Source of the DNA: an uncultured Eggerthella sp.
GTDB lineage: Bacteria; Actinomycetota; Coriobacteriia; Coriobacteriales; Eggerthellaceae
Length of the DNA: 25,680 nt
Assembly: GCA_902464295.1 (NCBI GenBank)
Contig: CABQIW010000027.1
Coordinates: 1-25,680 of the forward strand
Direction: 5' to 3'
Every line of letters begins with the position of its first letter. The first letter of the stretch is position 1. The position numbers were made by a program, and so were the translations under genes. Positions 15,429 to 22,864 of the stretch are shown piece by piece. The notes under the pieces were generated by a model. The model saw only the letters and a program-made list of their open reading frames with translations, made no database searches and was not told the DNA's origin.

Positions 15429-15464
15429 ATTTTAGGGTGCTAATCGTTATATGTCAACTATAAC
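15429..15464 (-). promoter_or_regulatory. gntR promoter with overlapping operator
   Basis: On the minus strand a perfect -35 TTGACA (15452-15457) and TAAAAT (15429-15434) are separated by 17 bp. A perfect inverted repeat, GTTATA (15446-15451) and TATAAC (15459-15464), surrounds the -35 box, so a bound regulator would block RNA polymerase. Transcription would start near 15422. Confidence 0.75.
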
Positions 15465-15602
15465 AATATCAACAGGGAGCACTCTCGCTTTAACTTAGGA
15501 CTGCGCTGAATAATCAGCACGCAGGCATGACGCAACATCCCGAACCGTCCGCAGCGGATACAGGGCGAAACTGTTCGATCGATTCGGTTGAGGTTCTACT
15601 AA

Positions 15603-15648
15603 TGAGTCAACTAGCTCTGTGAGTCAGAAGAACCGTCCCCTTGACTTA
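15603..15648 (-). repeat. REP-like repeat, unit 4 (inverted) with half-site
   Basis: GTGAGTCAGAAGAACCGTCC and the following CCTTGACTTA (15619-15648) are the reverse complement of the 30-nt family unit, with a small number of differences. A TGAGTCAA half-site lies just upstream at 15603-15610. It closes the repeat-bounded accessory stretch on the metA side. The remaining bases from 15465 to 15691 show only a weak GGGC/GCCC hairpin near 15653-15674. Confidence 0.75.
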
Positions 15649-15691
15649 CTAAGGGCCATTAGCTCATGGAGCCCCAACAGCGCATGAATGG

Positions 15692-16621
15692 CTAGTCTGC
15701 TTTGAGATCGGTGTTGTCGATATCGTAGGGTGTTGCCTGATAGACGTAGTAATTCAGCCAGTTCGTGTAGAGCAGCTGAGCGGCCGCGCGCCAATTCGAG
15801 AGCGGCTTTTGCGTGGAATCATCGTTCGGGAAATAATGCTTGGGAATTTCAGGATCGATGCCCTTCTTCACATCGCGGAAGTACTCTTCGGCAAGGGTGT
15901 CCGTATCGTATTCGGGGTGGCCAAATACGAAGAAGTGGCGGCTGTCGGTGCTCTTGGCGATGAACACGCCCGCTTCATCTGACACGGCGATCACCTCAAG
16001 GCTGGGATGCGCCTCAATATCCTCCACGTGAACTTCGGTGTTGCGAGAATGAGGTGCATGAAGGATGTCATCGATACCGCGCACAAGAGGGCTTGAAGGC
16101 TTCACGATCTGGTGCGCGAAGATGCCCGACATCTTGCTGTCGAGGACGTGCTTGTCGATGCCGAAGTGATAGTAGATGCCCGCCTGAGCACCCCAGCAGA
16201 TATAGAACGTGGAGAATACGTGCGTCTTCGCCCACTCGAATATCTCGCACAGCTCTGGCCAATAGTCGACCGTTTCGAAATCGTAGAGTTCGACCGGCGC
16301 ACCGGTGATGATCATGCCGTCGTAACGCTTATGGCGAATGTCGTCGAGGCCAACATAGAACGATTCCAGATGCTCGGCTGGCACATGCGTGGCGCGATGG
16401 CTGACCGTTTGCAAAAGATCGACCTCGACCTGCAGTGGTGTATTGGAAAGCTTGCGCAGGATCTGCGTTTCCGTTTCGATCTTGGTGGGCATCAAATTCA
16501 AGATGAGCACGCGCAGGGGGCGAATATCCTGATGGATAGCGCGATGTTCGGTCATCACGAAGATATTCTCTCCCTCGAGCACGCTTGTTGCGGGTAACGC
16601 ATCAGGGATTCTAATCGGCAT
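15692..16621 (-). CDS. metA: Homoserine O-acetyltransferase (MetA family)
   Basis: This cytoplasmic enzyme activates the hydroxyl of homoserine in the first committed step of methionine synthesis. From ATG 16621 the protein has 309 residues and the numbering fits the MetA family exactly: catalytic Cys142 (YICWGAQAG), His235 and Glu237 (FGHPEYD). Residue 111 is Glu (GAPVELYDF); in studied MetA proteins Glu at this site gives acetyl-CoA use and Gly gives succinyl-CoA use, so acetyl transfer is predicted despite the family's traditional name. AAAGGA lies 8 nt upstream of the start, while the in-frame start at 16651 is less likely. It is divergent from metY, whose enzyme uses O-acetylhomoserine, which agrees with this. 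A possible -10 (TATGAT) lies about 30 nt upstream. Confidence 0.95.
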   Translation of the reverse strand: MPIRIPDALPATSVLEGENIFVMTEHRAIHQDIRPLRVLILNLMPTKIETETQILRKLSNTPLQVEVDLLQTVSHRATHVPAEHLESFYVGLDDIRHKRYDGMIITGAPVELYDFETVDYWPELCEIFEWAKTHVFSTFYICWGAQAGIYYHFGIDKHVLDSKMSGIFAHQIVKPSSPLVRGIDDILHAPHSRNTEVHVEDIEAHPSLEVIAVSDEAGVFIAKSTDSRHFFVFGHPEYDTDTLAEEYFRDVKKGIDPEIPKHYFPNDDSTQKPLSNWRAAAQLLYTNWLNYYVYQATPYDIDNTDLKAD

Positions 16622-16819
16622 AGCTAACGTCCTTTCTTCGGTGTTCATCATAACAGCTTTTGAAAGGGCATTTTGCTTGCTGCACGATTCATAAAGCGCA
16701 AGGCTATCGGTTGTTCTTAGTGCTGGCTATCACGAAAAGCGATGCCCCGAAGAACGAAACGTGCCCTGCTGAACAACGATGAGAAAAATGCCGGTGATAC
16801 CATGAGTTCCAAGACATAC

Positions 16820-16845
16820 GGTCGTGCAGGTTGGCCTGAACGACC
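16820..16845 (+). promoter_or_regulatory. Hairpin in the metY leader
   Basis: GGTCGT (16820-16825) pairs with ACGACC (16840-16845), and CAGG (16827-16830) with CCTG (16835-16838), around a TTGG loop with one mismatch. The hairpin ends 29 nt before the metY ATG. I see no SAM or T-box signature in the 253-nt metA-metY intergenic region and no convincing promoter for metY. Confidence 0.4.
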
Positions 16846-16874
16846 TTACCCAACTTGAGGAACGAGGAGCTTGC

Positions 16875-18155
16875 ATGTCCACCCAAATCGAAACCACTTG
16901 CGTTCAAGGCGGCTACCATCCCGGCAACGCAGAGCCGCGTCAGATCCCTATCTATCAAAGCACCACGTGGAAGTACGATTCGAGCGAGTTCATGGGCAAG
17001 CTCTTCGACCTGGAGGAATCCGGTTACTTCTACACGCGTCTGCAGAACCCCACGAATGATTTCGTGGCCACGAAGATCTGTGAACTTGAAGGCGGCAGCG
17101 CTGCCATGCTCACCTCTTCGGGTCAGGCCGCGAACTTCTTCGCGATCTTCAACATCGCTGGCTGTGGCGATCACGTGGTGTGCTCCACCTCCATCTACGG
17201 CGGCACCTACAACCTGTTCGCACACACTATGGCGCGCATGGGCATCGAGTTCACGTTCGTATCCCCCACCTGCAGCGATGCTGAGCTCGAAGCTGCCTTC
17301 AAGCCGAACACGAAAGCGGTCTTCGGCGAAACGGTGGCTAACCCCGCGCTCACGGTGCTCGATATCGAGCGCTTCGCGAAGGCGGCACACGATCACGGCG
17401 TACCGCTGATCGTTGACAATACCTTCCCCACGCCCATCAACTGCCGACCGATCGAGTGGGGTGCGGATATCGTCACGCATTCCACCACGAAATACATGGA
17501 TGGCCATGGCGCTGCCGTTGGTGGCTGCATCGTTGATTCGGGCAACTTCGACTGGGAAGCCCATGCCGATAAGTTCCCCGGACTGACCACGCCGGATGAG
17601 AGCTATCACGGCGTTATCTACACCAAGCAATTCGGCCAAGCTGGCGCGTTCATCACGAAGGCAACCGCGCAACTCATGCGCGATTTCGGCTCGATCCAAT
17701 CGCCGCAGAACGCATTTTTGTTGAACATGGGCTTGGAAAGCTTGCATCTGCGCATGGCACAACACACCGCGAACGGACTGGCGGTCGCCCAATTCTTGAA
17801 CGATCACCCGAAGATCTCCTGGGTGCGGTATGCCGACTTGCCCGGCGATGAGAACTACGAGCTCGCTCAGAAGTACCTGCCGAATGGAACGTGTGGTGTA
17901 GTGAGCTTCGGCGTTGCAGGCGGGCGCGAAGCCGCCGAGCGCTTCATGTCGGCACTCAAAATGGCGCAGATCGCCACGCATGTTGCCGACGCACGCACCT
18001 GCGTACTACATCCCGCGAACGCCACGCATCGTCAGATGAGCGATGAAGAACTTGAAGCAGCGGGCATCAGCCCTGATCTGATTAGACTTTCTTGCGGCAT
18101 CGAAAGCGCAGAGGATCTGATCGCCGATCTCTCGCAGGCGCTTGAAGCGGTCTAG
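16875..18155 (+). CDS. metY: O-acetylhomoserine sulfhydrylase (Cys/Met metabolism PLP enzyme)
   Basis: A cytoplasmic PLP-dependent enzyme that replaces the acetyl group of O-acetylhomoserine with sulfide to give homocysteine. The 426-residue length matches MetY, which is longer than cystathionine gamma-synthases of about 380-400. Visible motifs are TCVQGGYHPG at the start, YTRLQNPT (53-60), SSGQAAN (81-87) and the PLP lysine Lys206 in THSTTKYMDGHG. PLSCGIE-like DLIRLSCGIESAEDL ends the fold. ATG 16875 follows GAGGAG at a suitable distance; the frame is open to 16824 but that extension overlaps the leader hairpin. It is divergent from metA, and the two form the acetyl-dependent direct sulfhydrylation route. 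A close relative acting on cysteine synthesis cannot be fully excluded. Confidence 0.94.
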   Translation: MSTQIETTCVQGGYHPGNAEPRQIPIYQSTTWKYDSSEFMGKLFDLEESGYFYTRLQNPTNDFVATKICELEGGSAAMLTSSGQAANFFAIFNIAGCGDHVVCSTSIYGGTYNLFAHTMARMGIEFTFVSPTCSDAELEAAFKPNTKAVFGETVANPALTVLDIERFAKAAHDHGVPLIVDNTFPTPINCRPIEWGADIVTHSTTKYMDGHGAAVGGCIVDSGNFDWEAHADKFPGLTTPDESYHGVIYTKQFGQAGAFITKATAQLMRDFGSIQSPQNAFLLNMGLESLHLRMAQHTANGLAVAQFLNDHPKISWVRYADLPGDENYELAQKYLPNGTCGVVSFGVAGGREAAERFMSALKMAQIATHVADARTCVLHPANATHRQMSDEELEAAGISPDLIRLSCGIESAEDLIADLSQALEAV

Positions 18156-18157
18156 GA

Positions 18158-18236
18158 GATGACAAACTACCCGGTCGTTCGACATCAACTCGATCAGTGG
18201 AGAGGATGAGACACGAGGTTCCCCGCTTCCCTGCTC
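18158..18236 (+). repeat. 3'-end stem-loop repeat, copy B, with 46-nt tail (after metY)
   Basis: The stem GATG-A-CAAAC (18158-18167) faces GTTCG-A-CATC (18177-18186) around TACCCGGTC, starting 2 nt after the metY stop codon. The tail at 18191-18236 begins CGATCAGTGGAGAGG and ends CTTCCCTGCTC; it matches 25622-25667 in 45 of 46 positions. No T-run follows this stem, and a separate terminator lies 28 nt further on. Confidence 0.75.
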
Positions 18237-18263
18237 TAGCACCCTCTAGCACATTGACTAATC

Positions 18264-18291
18264 AAAAAAGCCAGCTTACGCTGGCTTTTTT
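18264..18291. terminator. Bidirectional intrinsic terminator between metY and hom
   Basis: AAAAAAGCCAGC (18264-18275) and GCTGGCTTTTTT (18280-18291) form a perfect 12-bp inverted repeat with a TTAC loop. With A-runs and T-runs on both sides it can end both the plus-strand metY transcript and the minus-strand hom transcript. Confidence 0.92.
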
Positions 18292-18319
18292 CGTGTATAA
18301 ATCCTCAGAGAAGCTATTA

Positions 18320-19606
18320 CTAATCTTGAACGCGGATGACGGAAGGATAGCCGCCAATGACCGCATTGGGAAGCGCGAGAATCTCATCGATGACCTTGGC
18401 AACGCTGTCTTCATGAGCCGTATGCGTGACGAATACGAGATTGACCGCATCGCGCGCTTTCGTACCACGCTGCTGAACCGACTGGAGCGACACATCATAC
18501 TTCGCGAAGATGTCTGCACATGCTGCCAAAACGCCTGCACGGTCTTCCACGAGGAAACGCAGGTAATACTTCGTTTGCAGCTCTTCAACGGAGATGACCG
18601 GAATATTATCCGTGCACGTACAACCAACGATCGGCTTCACACCCAACTGCAGGTGACGCGCCACTTCGAGCACATCGCCCATGACCGCGCTCGCAGCAGG
18701 ACCAGCGCCTGCGCCTTCACCGAAGAACATGGTCTCGCCTACTGCATCACCGATCACATAGATGGCGTTGAAGACGCCATTGACCTTCGCAAGCTGGTGA
18801 TCGAGCGGGATCATGGTGGGATGAACGCGCACATCGATACCGTGATCGGTGCGATGAGCATGTGCAACGAGCTTCACGGCATAGCCCATGGTGTCTGCCA
18901 TTGCCAGATCGACCGGTGAAATGCGGCGGATGCCTTCGGTGTAGACATCATCCATGACCACACGCGAATTGAAAGCGATCGAAGCCAGGATGGCGATCTT
19001 CGCTGCCGCATCGTGGCCATCAACATCGGCCGTGGGATCGGCTTCTGCGAAGCCTTTGGCCTGGGCTTCAGCGAGCGCTTCATCGTAGCTCAAGCCGTCT
19101 TCACCCATGCGGGTGAGCATGTAGTTCGTCGTGCCGTTCACGATGCCCATGACCGCAGAGATCTCGTTGGCGATAAGCGAGTGCTTCAGCGGACCGATGA
19201 TAGGGATGCCGCCGCCAACGCTTGCCTCGAAAGCCAGCTCAACGCCCTTTTCTTCCGCGAGCGCCATGATCTCTTCGCCTGAAGTTGCCATGACCGCCTT
19301 GTTCGCGGTAACCACATTCTTACCTGCATTGAGCGCATCTGTGATGACCTGCTTGGCAATGCCCGTACCACCGATGAGCTCGATGACGATATCGATCTCG
19401 GGATCATTGATGATGTCGTTAAAGTCTTCCGTGAAGAGATCAGCCACACCGTGTGCTTCAGCTTGTTCAGGTTCACGCGAACAAACGCGCACGAGCTCGA
19501 TATCGATGCCGTAATGACGCAGGAAATCTTCCTTGTGGTTGTGCAGAATATCGATGCAGCCACCACCAACGGTACCGGTTCCAACCAAGCCGACTTTAAC
19601 TGCCAT
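18320..19606 (-). CDS. hom: Homoserine dehydrogenase
   Basis: This cytoplasmic NAD(P)-dependent enzyme reduces aspartate semialdehyde to homoserine, the branch point to threonine and methionine. The 428-residue protein has the Rossmann motif VGLVGTGTVGGG (5-16), NVVTANKAV, the catalytic region GIVNGTTNYML and DPTADVDGHDAAAKIAILA, and a C-terminal ACT domain of about 75 residues (RFLVEDRAGVLAACADIF onward). The ACT domain is the usual site of threonine feedback. It is monofunctional, with no aspartokinase domain. ATG 19606 has GGAG 8 nt upstream; the in-frame ATG at 19624 does not. It follows lysA on the same strand with about 120 nt between, and a candidate TATAAT at 19641-19646 suggests its own promoter. 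Confidence 0.96.
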   Translation of the reverse strand: MAVKVGLVGTGTVGGGCIDILHNHKEDFLRHYGIDIELVRVCSREPEQAEAHGVADLFTEDFNDIINDPEIDIVIELIGGTGIAKQVITDALNAGKNVVTANKAVMATSGEEIMALAEEKGVELAFEASVGGGIPIIGPLKHSLIANEISAVMGIVNGTTNYMLTRMGEDGLSYDEALAEAQAKGFAEADPTADVDGHDAAAKIAILASIAFNSRVVMDDVYTEGIRRISPVDLAMADTMGYAVKLVAHAHRTDHGIDVRVHPTMIPLDHQLAKVNGVFNAIYVIGDAVGETMFFGEGAGAGPAASAVMGDVLEVARHLQLGVKPIVGCTCTDNIPVISVEELQTKYYLRFLVEDRAGVLAACADIFAKYDVSLQSVQQRGTKARDAVNLVFVTHTAHEDSVAKVIDEILALPNAVIGGYPSVIRVQD

Positions 19607-19640
19607 GTGATCCACTCCATTCAAAATCGTGTATCCCGTG

Positions 19641-19646
19641 ATTATA
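19641..19646 (-). promoter_or_regulatory. Candidate -10 box of hom
   Basis: A perfect TATAAT on the minus strand lies 35 nt upstream of the hom ATG. No good -35 is visible at 16-18 bp, because that position lies in the hairpin at 19662-19691, so this call is uncertain. Confidence 0.4.
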
Positions 19647-19661
19647 CCTACTTGAAGACGA

Positions 19662-19691
19662 ATCGAGCGGCCAGATCGCGGGCCGCTCGAT
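19662..19691 (-). terminator. Strong hairpin between lysA and hom
   Basis: ATCGAGCGGCC (19662-19672) and GGCCGCTCGAT (19681-19691) form a perfect 11-bp stem with an 8-nt loop, 39 nt after the lysA stop codon. The sequence after it on the minus strand (TCGTCTTCAAG) is only moderately T-rich, so it may be a weak terminator or an mRNA-stabilising hairpin. Confidence 0.5.
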
Positions 19692-19729
19692 AAGATAGCG
19701 TTTTCGATTGTCTTGCGGCGCTTTGGCGC

Positions 19730-21088
19730 TTAGTCCACGTCGCACGCCATGAGGTCGGCATAGGTCTCGCGGCGCGTGACGAGCGTGGCCTGCCCATCCT
19801 TCACAAACACGATGCCTGGACGCGGCTGACCGTTGTAGTTGCTCGCCATGGAATGACAATAGGCACCCGTGCCGAACACACAGATGACATCGTCCAGATC
19901 GGGATGCTGCAGCGGGCGATCGAGCACGACCGCATCGCCGCTTTCGCAGTGCTTGCCGCAGATGGTCACGATCTCCGTGCGCGGTTGATCGGCCTTGTTC
20001 GCGATAACGGGCTCGTAATCTGCATGATAGAGCGCCGTGCGGATATTGTCGGACATGCCGCCGTCGATGGCCACGTACTTGCGGATGCCGGGAAGCGTCT
20101 TCAAGATACCCACCGTGTAGAGCGTAACGCCTGGCACAGCCACCATCGAACGACCCGGCTCGCAGAGCAGGCGTGGCTCGGCGAAGGAGAACTCGGCGCA
20201 ATACTTCTTCATGGCCGTGGTAACCACTTCAGCGAATTCATCGATCGACGAGGGGTTCTCTTCGGTGGTGTAGGCGATGCCCAGACCGCCGCCCACATCG
20301 ATCTCGCCCACTTCGATGCCGTAGTGGCCCTTAACGCGCGCCGCGAATTCGACGATGACCTTGATGGCTTCATCGAACGAGTGCAGTGCGAAGATCTGCG
20401 AGCCGATGTGCATATGGAAGCCCACGAGATTCACATTCGGAAGCTCAAGAATATCGCCCACGCAGTTGAACGCGAAATCTTCGCGCATGGTGAAGCCAAA
20501 CTTCGAATCTTCGCAACCTGTGCGGATGTATTCGTGCGTGTCAGCCTCGACACCTGGCGTGATGCGCATGTAGATATCCTGCGTCTTGCCCAGCTGACCT
20601 GCGATCTCGGAGACGCGGCGTGCTTCGATGCGCGAATCGACCACGATGCGCCCTACGCCTGCTGCAATAGCTTCGCGCAGTTCTTGCGGGGTCTTGTTGT
20701 TGCCATGCACGAACACGCGCTCCATCGGGAAATCGACGGCTTGCGCCAGCGCCAATTCACCGCCGCCCGACACATCGAGGCAGAGGCCATGCGCGTTCAC
20801 GAGGCGACAGACCGCCTTGTTCAAAAACGCCTTGGAAGCATAGATGACATCGGAATTGGGATAGCGCGAAGCGAACGCATCGCGATAGGTTTCCATGCGG
20901 TTCTCAAGGTCTGCCTGGTCGTAGACGTAGAGCGCTGTGCCGAATTCTTCGGCAACGTTCACCATGTCCACCCCACCAATATGAAGATGGCCATCGATGA
21001 CCTCGGCGGTCATCGGCAGGCATTCGCCTAGCTCCATGGTGGTGAGATTATCAGGTTCGACATCATGCTTTGGTGCTGGAAGCGACAT
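19730..21088 (-). CDS. lysA: Diaminopimelate decarboxylase
   Basis: This cytoplasmic PLP enzyme removes CO2 from meso-diaminopimelate in the last step of lysine synthesis. The 452-residue protein belongs to fold type III (alanine racemase barrel). The PLP lysine is Lys86 in VIYASKAFLNKAV. HIGSQIF, GEIDVGGGLGIAY, LLCEPGRSMVA and the C-terminal ICGKHCESGDAVV and TGAYCHSMASNYN motifs fit the family, including the active-site Cys of the partner subunit. ATG 21088 has GAAAGGG just upstream. It starts about 37 nt downstream of a predicted promoter and is followed by hom, linking lysine and threonine/methionine branches. The N-terminal 25 residues before the usual start are somewhat longer than in many homologues. 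Confidence 0.96.
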   Translation of the reverse strand: MSLPAPKHDVEPDNLTTMELGECLPMTAEVIDGHLHIGGVDMVNVAEEFGTALYVYDQADLENRMETYRDAFASRYPNSDVIYASKAFLNKAVCRLVNAHGLCLDVSGGGELALAQAVDFPMERVFVHGNNKTPQELREAIAAGVGRIVVDSRIEARRVSEIAGQLGKTQDIYMRITPGVEADTHEYIRTGCEDSKFGFTMREDFAFNCVGDILELPNVNLVGFHMHIGSQIFALHSFDEAIKVIVEFAARVKGHYGIEVGEIDVGGGLGIAYTTEENPSSIDEFAEVVTTAMKKYCAEFSFAEPRLLCEPGRSMVAVPGVTLYTVGILKTLPGIRKYVAIDGGMSDNIRTALYHADYEPVIANKADQPRTEIVTICGKHCESGDAVVLDRPLQHPDLDDVICVFGTGAYCHSMASNYNGQPRPGIVFVKDGQATLVTRRETYADLMACDVD

Positions 21089-21124
21089 GAGAGCCCTTTC
21101 TTTCGTGCCTCGCTCGATATGCTA

Positions 21125-21160
21125 GTTATATGGGGTTAACTTGTCCGTATCTACCCCATA
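21125..21160 (-). promoter_or_regulatory. lysA promoter overlapping an inverted repeat
   Basis: On the minus strand TAGATA (21148-21153) and TATAAC (21125-21130) are 17 bp apart. A perfect 8-bp inverted repeat, TATGGGGT (21129-21136) and ACCCCATA (21153-21160), brackets the core promoter, so it could be an operator or the weak 3' hairpin of the upstream gene. Confidence 0.5.
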
Positions 21161-21173
21161 GTAATAGGTAGGA

Positions 21174-22859
21174 CTACGAAAATAAAGCGAAGAAACGCGA
21201 TAGTAACGATTCGTCGGTTTCCTGCACTTCTTCAGGCTCGGGCTCAGGCAGCGCGATCGCTTCGGTGGTCATGACGAACTGGACGAGGTTCACGTTGGTA
21301 TTGCGCGCATCCGCAAAGCTCTTCGGCACGAAATCGCTCTTGTCGTACTCGGCCATCATGGCATCGATCTCGGCTTGGACCTTGTCGGGGATGGTCGCGC
21401 TTTCCTCATGGAGCGTGGTCGTTCCTTCAGCGAGCGCCGAGGCCCCTTCGCTCAACTGGTTAGCTCCCTGCGCAAGGCTTCCACTCGAACCTGCAAGTTC
21501 GCTCACGCCCGCATCGAGTGCGGCAGAACCGCTCGTAAGCTCATCACCCTGCTGGGTAAGCTCACTGAGGCCACCTGAAAGCTTGGCAAGCGAACTATCG
21601 AGTGGCGCATAGCCATCTGCAAGCCCTTCAACCCCCGCGGCGTAGTCTTTCAGTTGACTGAACTGTCCCGACATGCCTGAAAGCTGAGCGATGATCGCGT
21701 CCTTTTCAGCTTGCGACATCGTGGGGCTTGATTGGATAGCGTTCACCAGCTGCTGCATCTGCGTTTGCGCCTGATCGAGGGAGCGCACTATAGCAGCGCT
21801 CGCTTGGCTCAGCCCCTCAAGCTGTTCGGCGAAAGTCTTCGATCCCGCAGCCGCCTGCGCAAGGCCATCGCTTATCTGCGCAACCCCTGCCACATAGGCA
21901 GCAACGCCCGCGGAGAGCTCTTGAGCACCCCCTTGCAACTGAGCCGTTCCGCTCTCGAGCTTACGAGTTCCCGCCGCGAGCGCGGTCGTGCCTGCTTCAA
22001 GGCCTTCCGCGCCGGTATCGAGCTTGCCCGTCCCCTCGATGAGCTCATCGAATTGCGCGGTGAGCGCGCTCGAATCGGGTGCTTCGATCGCCATCGAGAA
22101 CGGGATAGCGGCGATGCTCACCCCATCCATCTCGAAGTCTTCGACATGGGCCGTGAGCGTATAGGAGCCTGTCTTGCCCGGCATACCGCTGAACGTGACT
22201 GCCGTGTTAGAACCACTGAGCGCGATTGCGCCTTCCTCCGTAGCAATGTTCGAGGCATGGTCCATCGGGAGCGTGCAGGTGATCTGCAGCAGATAATTGT
22301 CGAAGTAGAGTGGATCGATCGCTTGATTCTGAGTGGTCTCGATGGTTATCTTCAGCTCACCCGACCTGCCTGCAACTTCTTCGGGCGAGCACACCTTACC
22401 ATCGAGCTCGTAGGTGATGCTCACATTCCAAGGCAGATCGGTCGAGGTGAGATTGCCCTGATAGGCGAACGATTCGCTCTCCACGGTGCACAGCACGCTG
22501 TCAGACTCACGCGCGATGTTCGTGCCGTCGGTCAGGTTCACCACTTCGCTGTAGGTGCCGAAATCCTTCACCATAACCGGCTCTTCAGAGAATAGTTCGT
22601 TCACCACGTAGAGACTCTTCACCGCACCTGCGGCCGTCATGCTCGCATACACGACCTCCTGCTTTTCGCAGGTTCCCTCGAGCAGGGTTGAAGGCGGCGC
22701 AACGAGCGTGGCGTTGGTCGTGCTCTCTGTCTCGACCGCGTTGGTCTGCTGTTCTTCTGCGGCATACCCGAGATTCGCAGGAGCGATCTCGGTGATGGCG
22801 GTTGCGATGATCAATAGCACACAAAGCGCCATTGCTAATGCCGTTCTTCGTAGCGTCAT
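21174..22859 (-). CDS. Secreted coiled-coil protein with YhgE-type heptad repeats
   Basis: A secreted or surface protein of 561 residues. A signal peptide (RRTALAMALCVLLIIATAITEIA) is followed by a beta-rich region of about 240 residues, then a long stretch of about 285-520 in which short units such as LDTGAEGLEAGTTALAAGT, LESGTAQLQGGAQ and LSGGLSELTQQGDELTSG repeat with 7-residue periodicity, as in the YhgE/Pip family. Unlike YhgE it has no C-terminal membrane domain; it ends in an acidic PEPEPEEVQETDE tail. It is coupled to the upstream RND exporter gene (the stop codon there overlaps a GTG in GTGA, and ATG 22859 has AGGTGAG upstream), so it probably works with it as an extracytoplasmic partner. 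The specific cargo is unknown. Confidence 0.75.
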   Translation of the reverse strand: MTLRRTALAMALCVLLIIATAITEIAPANLGYAAEEQQTNAVETESTTNATLVAPPSTLLEGTCEKQEVVYASMTAAGAVKSLYVVNELFSEEPVMVKDFGTYSEVVNLTDGTNIARESDSVLCTVESESFAYQGNLTSTDLPWNVSITYELDGKVCSPEEVAGRSGELKITIETTQNQAIDPLYFDNYLLQITCTLPMDHASNIATEEGAIALSGSNTAVTFSGMPGKTGSYTLTAHVEDFEMDGVSIAAIPFSMAIEAPDSSALTAQFDELIEGTGKLDTGAEGLEAGTTALAAGTRKLESGTAQLQGGAQELSAGVAAYVAGVAQISDGLAQAAAGSKTFAEQLEGLSQASAAIVRSLDQAQTQMQQLVNAIQSSPTMSQAEKDAIIAQLSGMSGQFSQLKDYAAGVEGLADGYAPLDSSLAKLSGGLSELTQQGDELTSGSAALDAGVSELAGSSGSLAQGANQLSEGASALAEGTTTLHEESATIPDKVQAEIDAMMAEYDKSDFVPKSFADARNTNVNLVQFVMTTEAIALPEPEPEEVQETDESLLSRFFALFS

Positions 22860-22864
22860 GGCTC

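Noticed and set aside
12604..15648. The repeats at 12.6, 13.7 and 15.6 kb as a CRISPR array
   Set aside because: The units are kilobases apart, palindromic, in both orientations and separated by genes, with no regular spacers.
16622..16874. A SAM riboswitch or T-box between metA and metY
   Set aside because: I looked for the conserved core motifs of these elements and found none; only a simple hairpin at 16820-16845 is present.
16704..17981. A long minus-strand open frame (about 425 codons) opposite metY
   Set aside because: The plus frame encodes complete metY with all catalytic motifs; the opposite frame has no recognisable motif and is explained by GC-biased codon use.
19853..21031. A plus-strand open frame of about 392 codons opposite lysA
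   Set aside because: lysA is full length with its PLP lysine and active-site motifs; the shadow frame has a His/Arg/Asp-rich composition typical of antisense reading.
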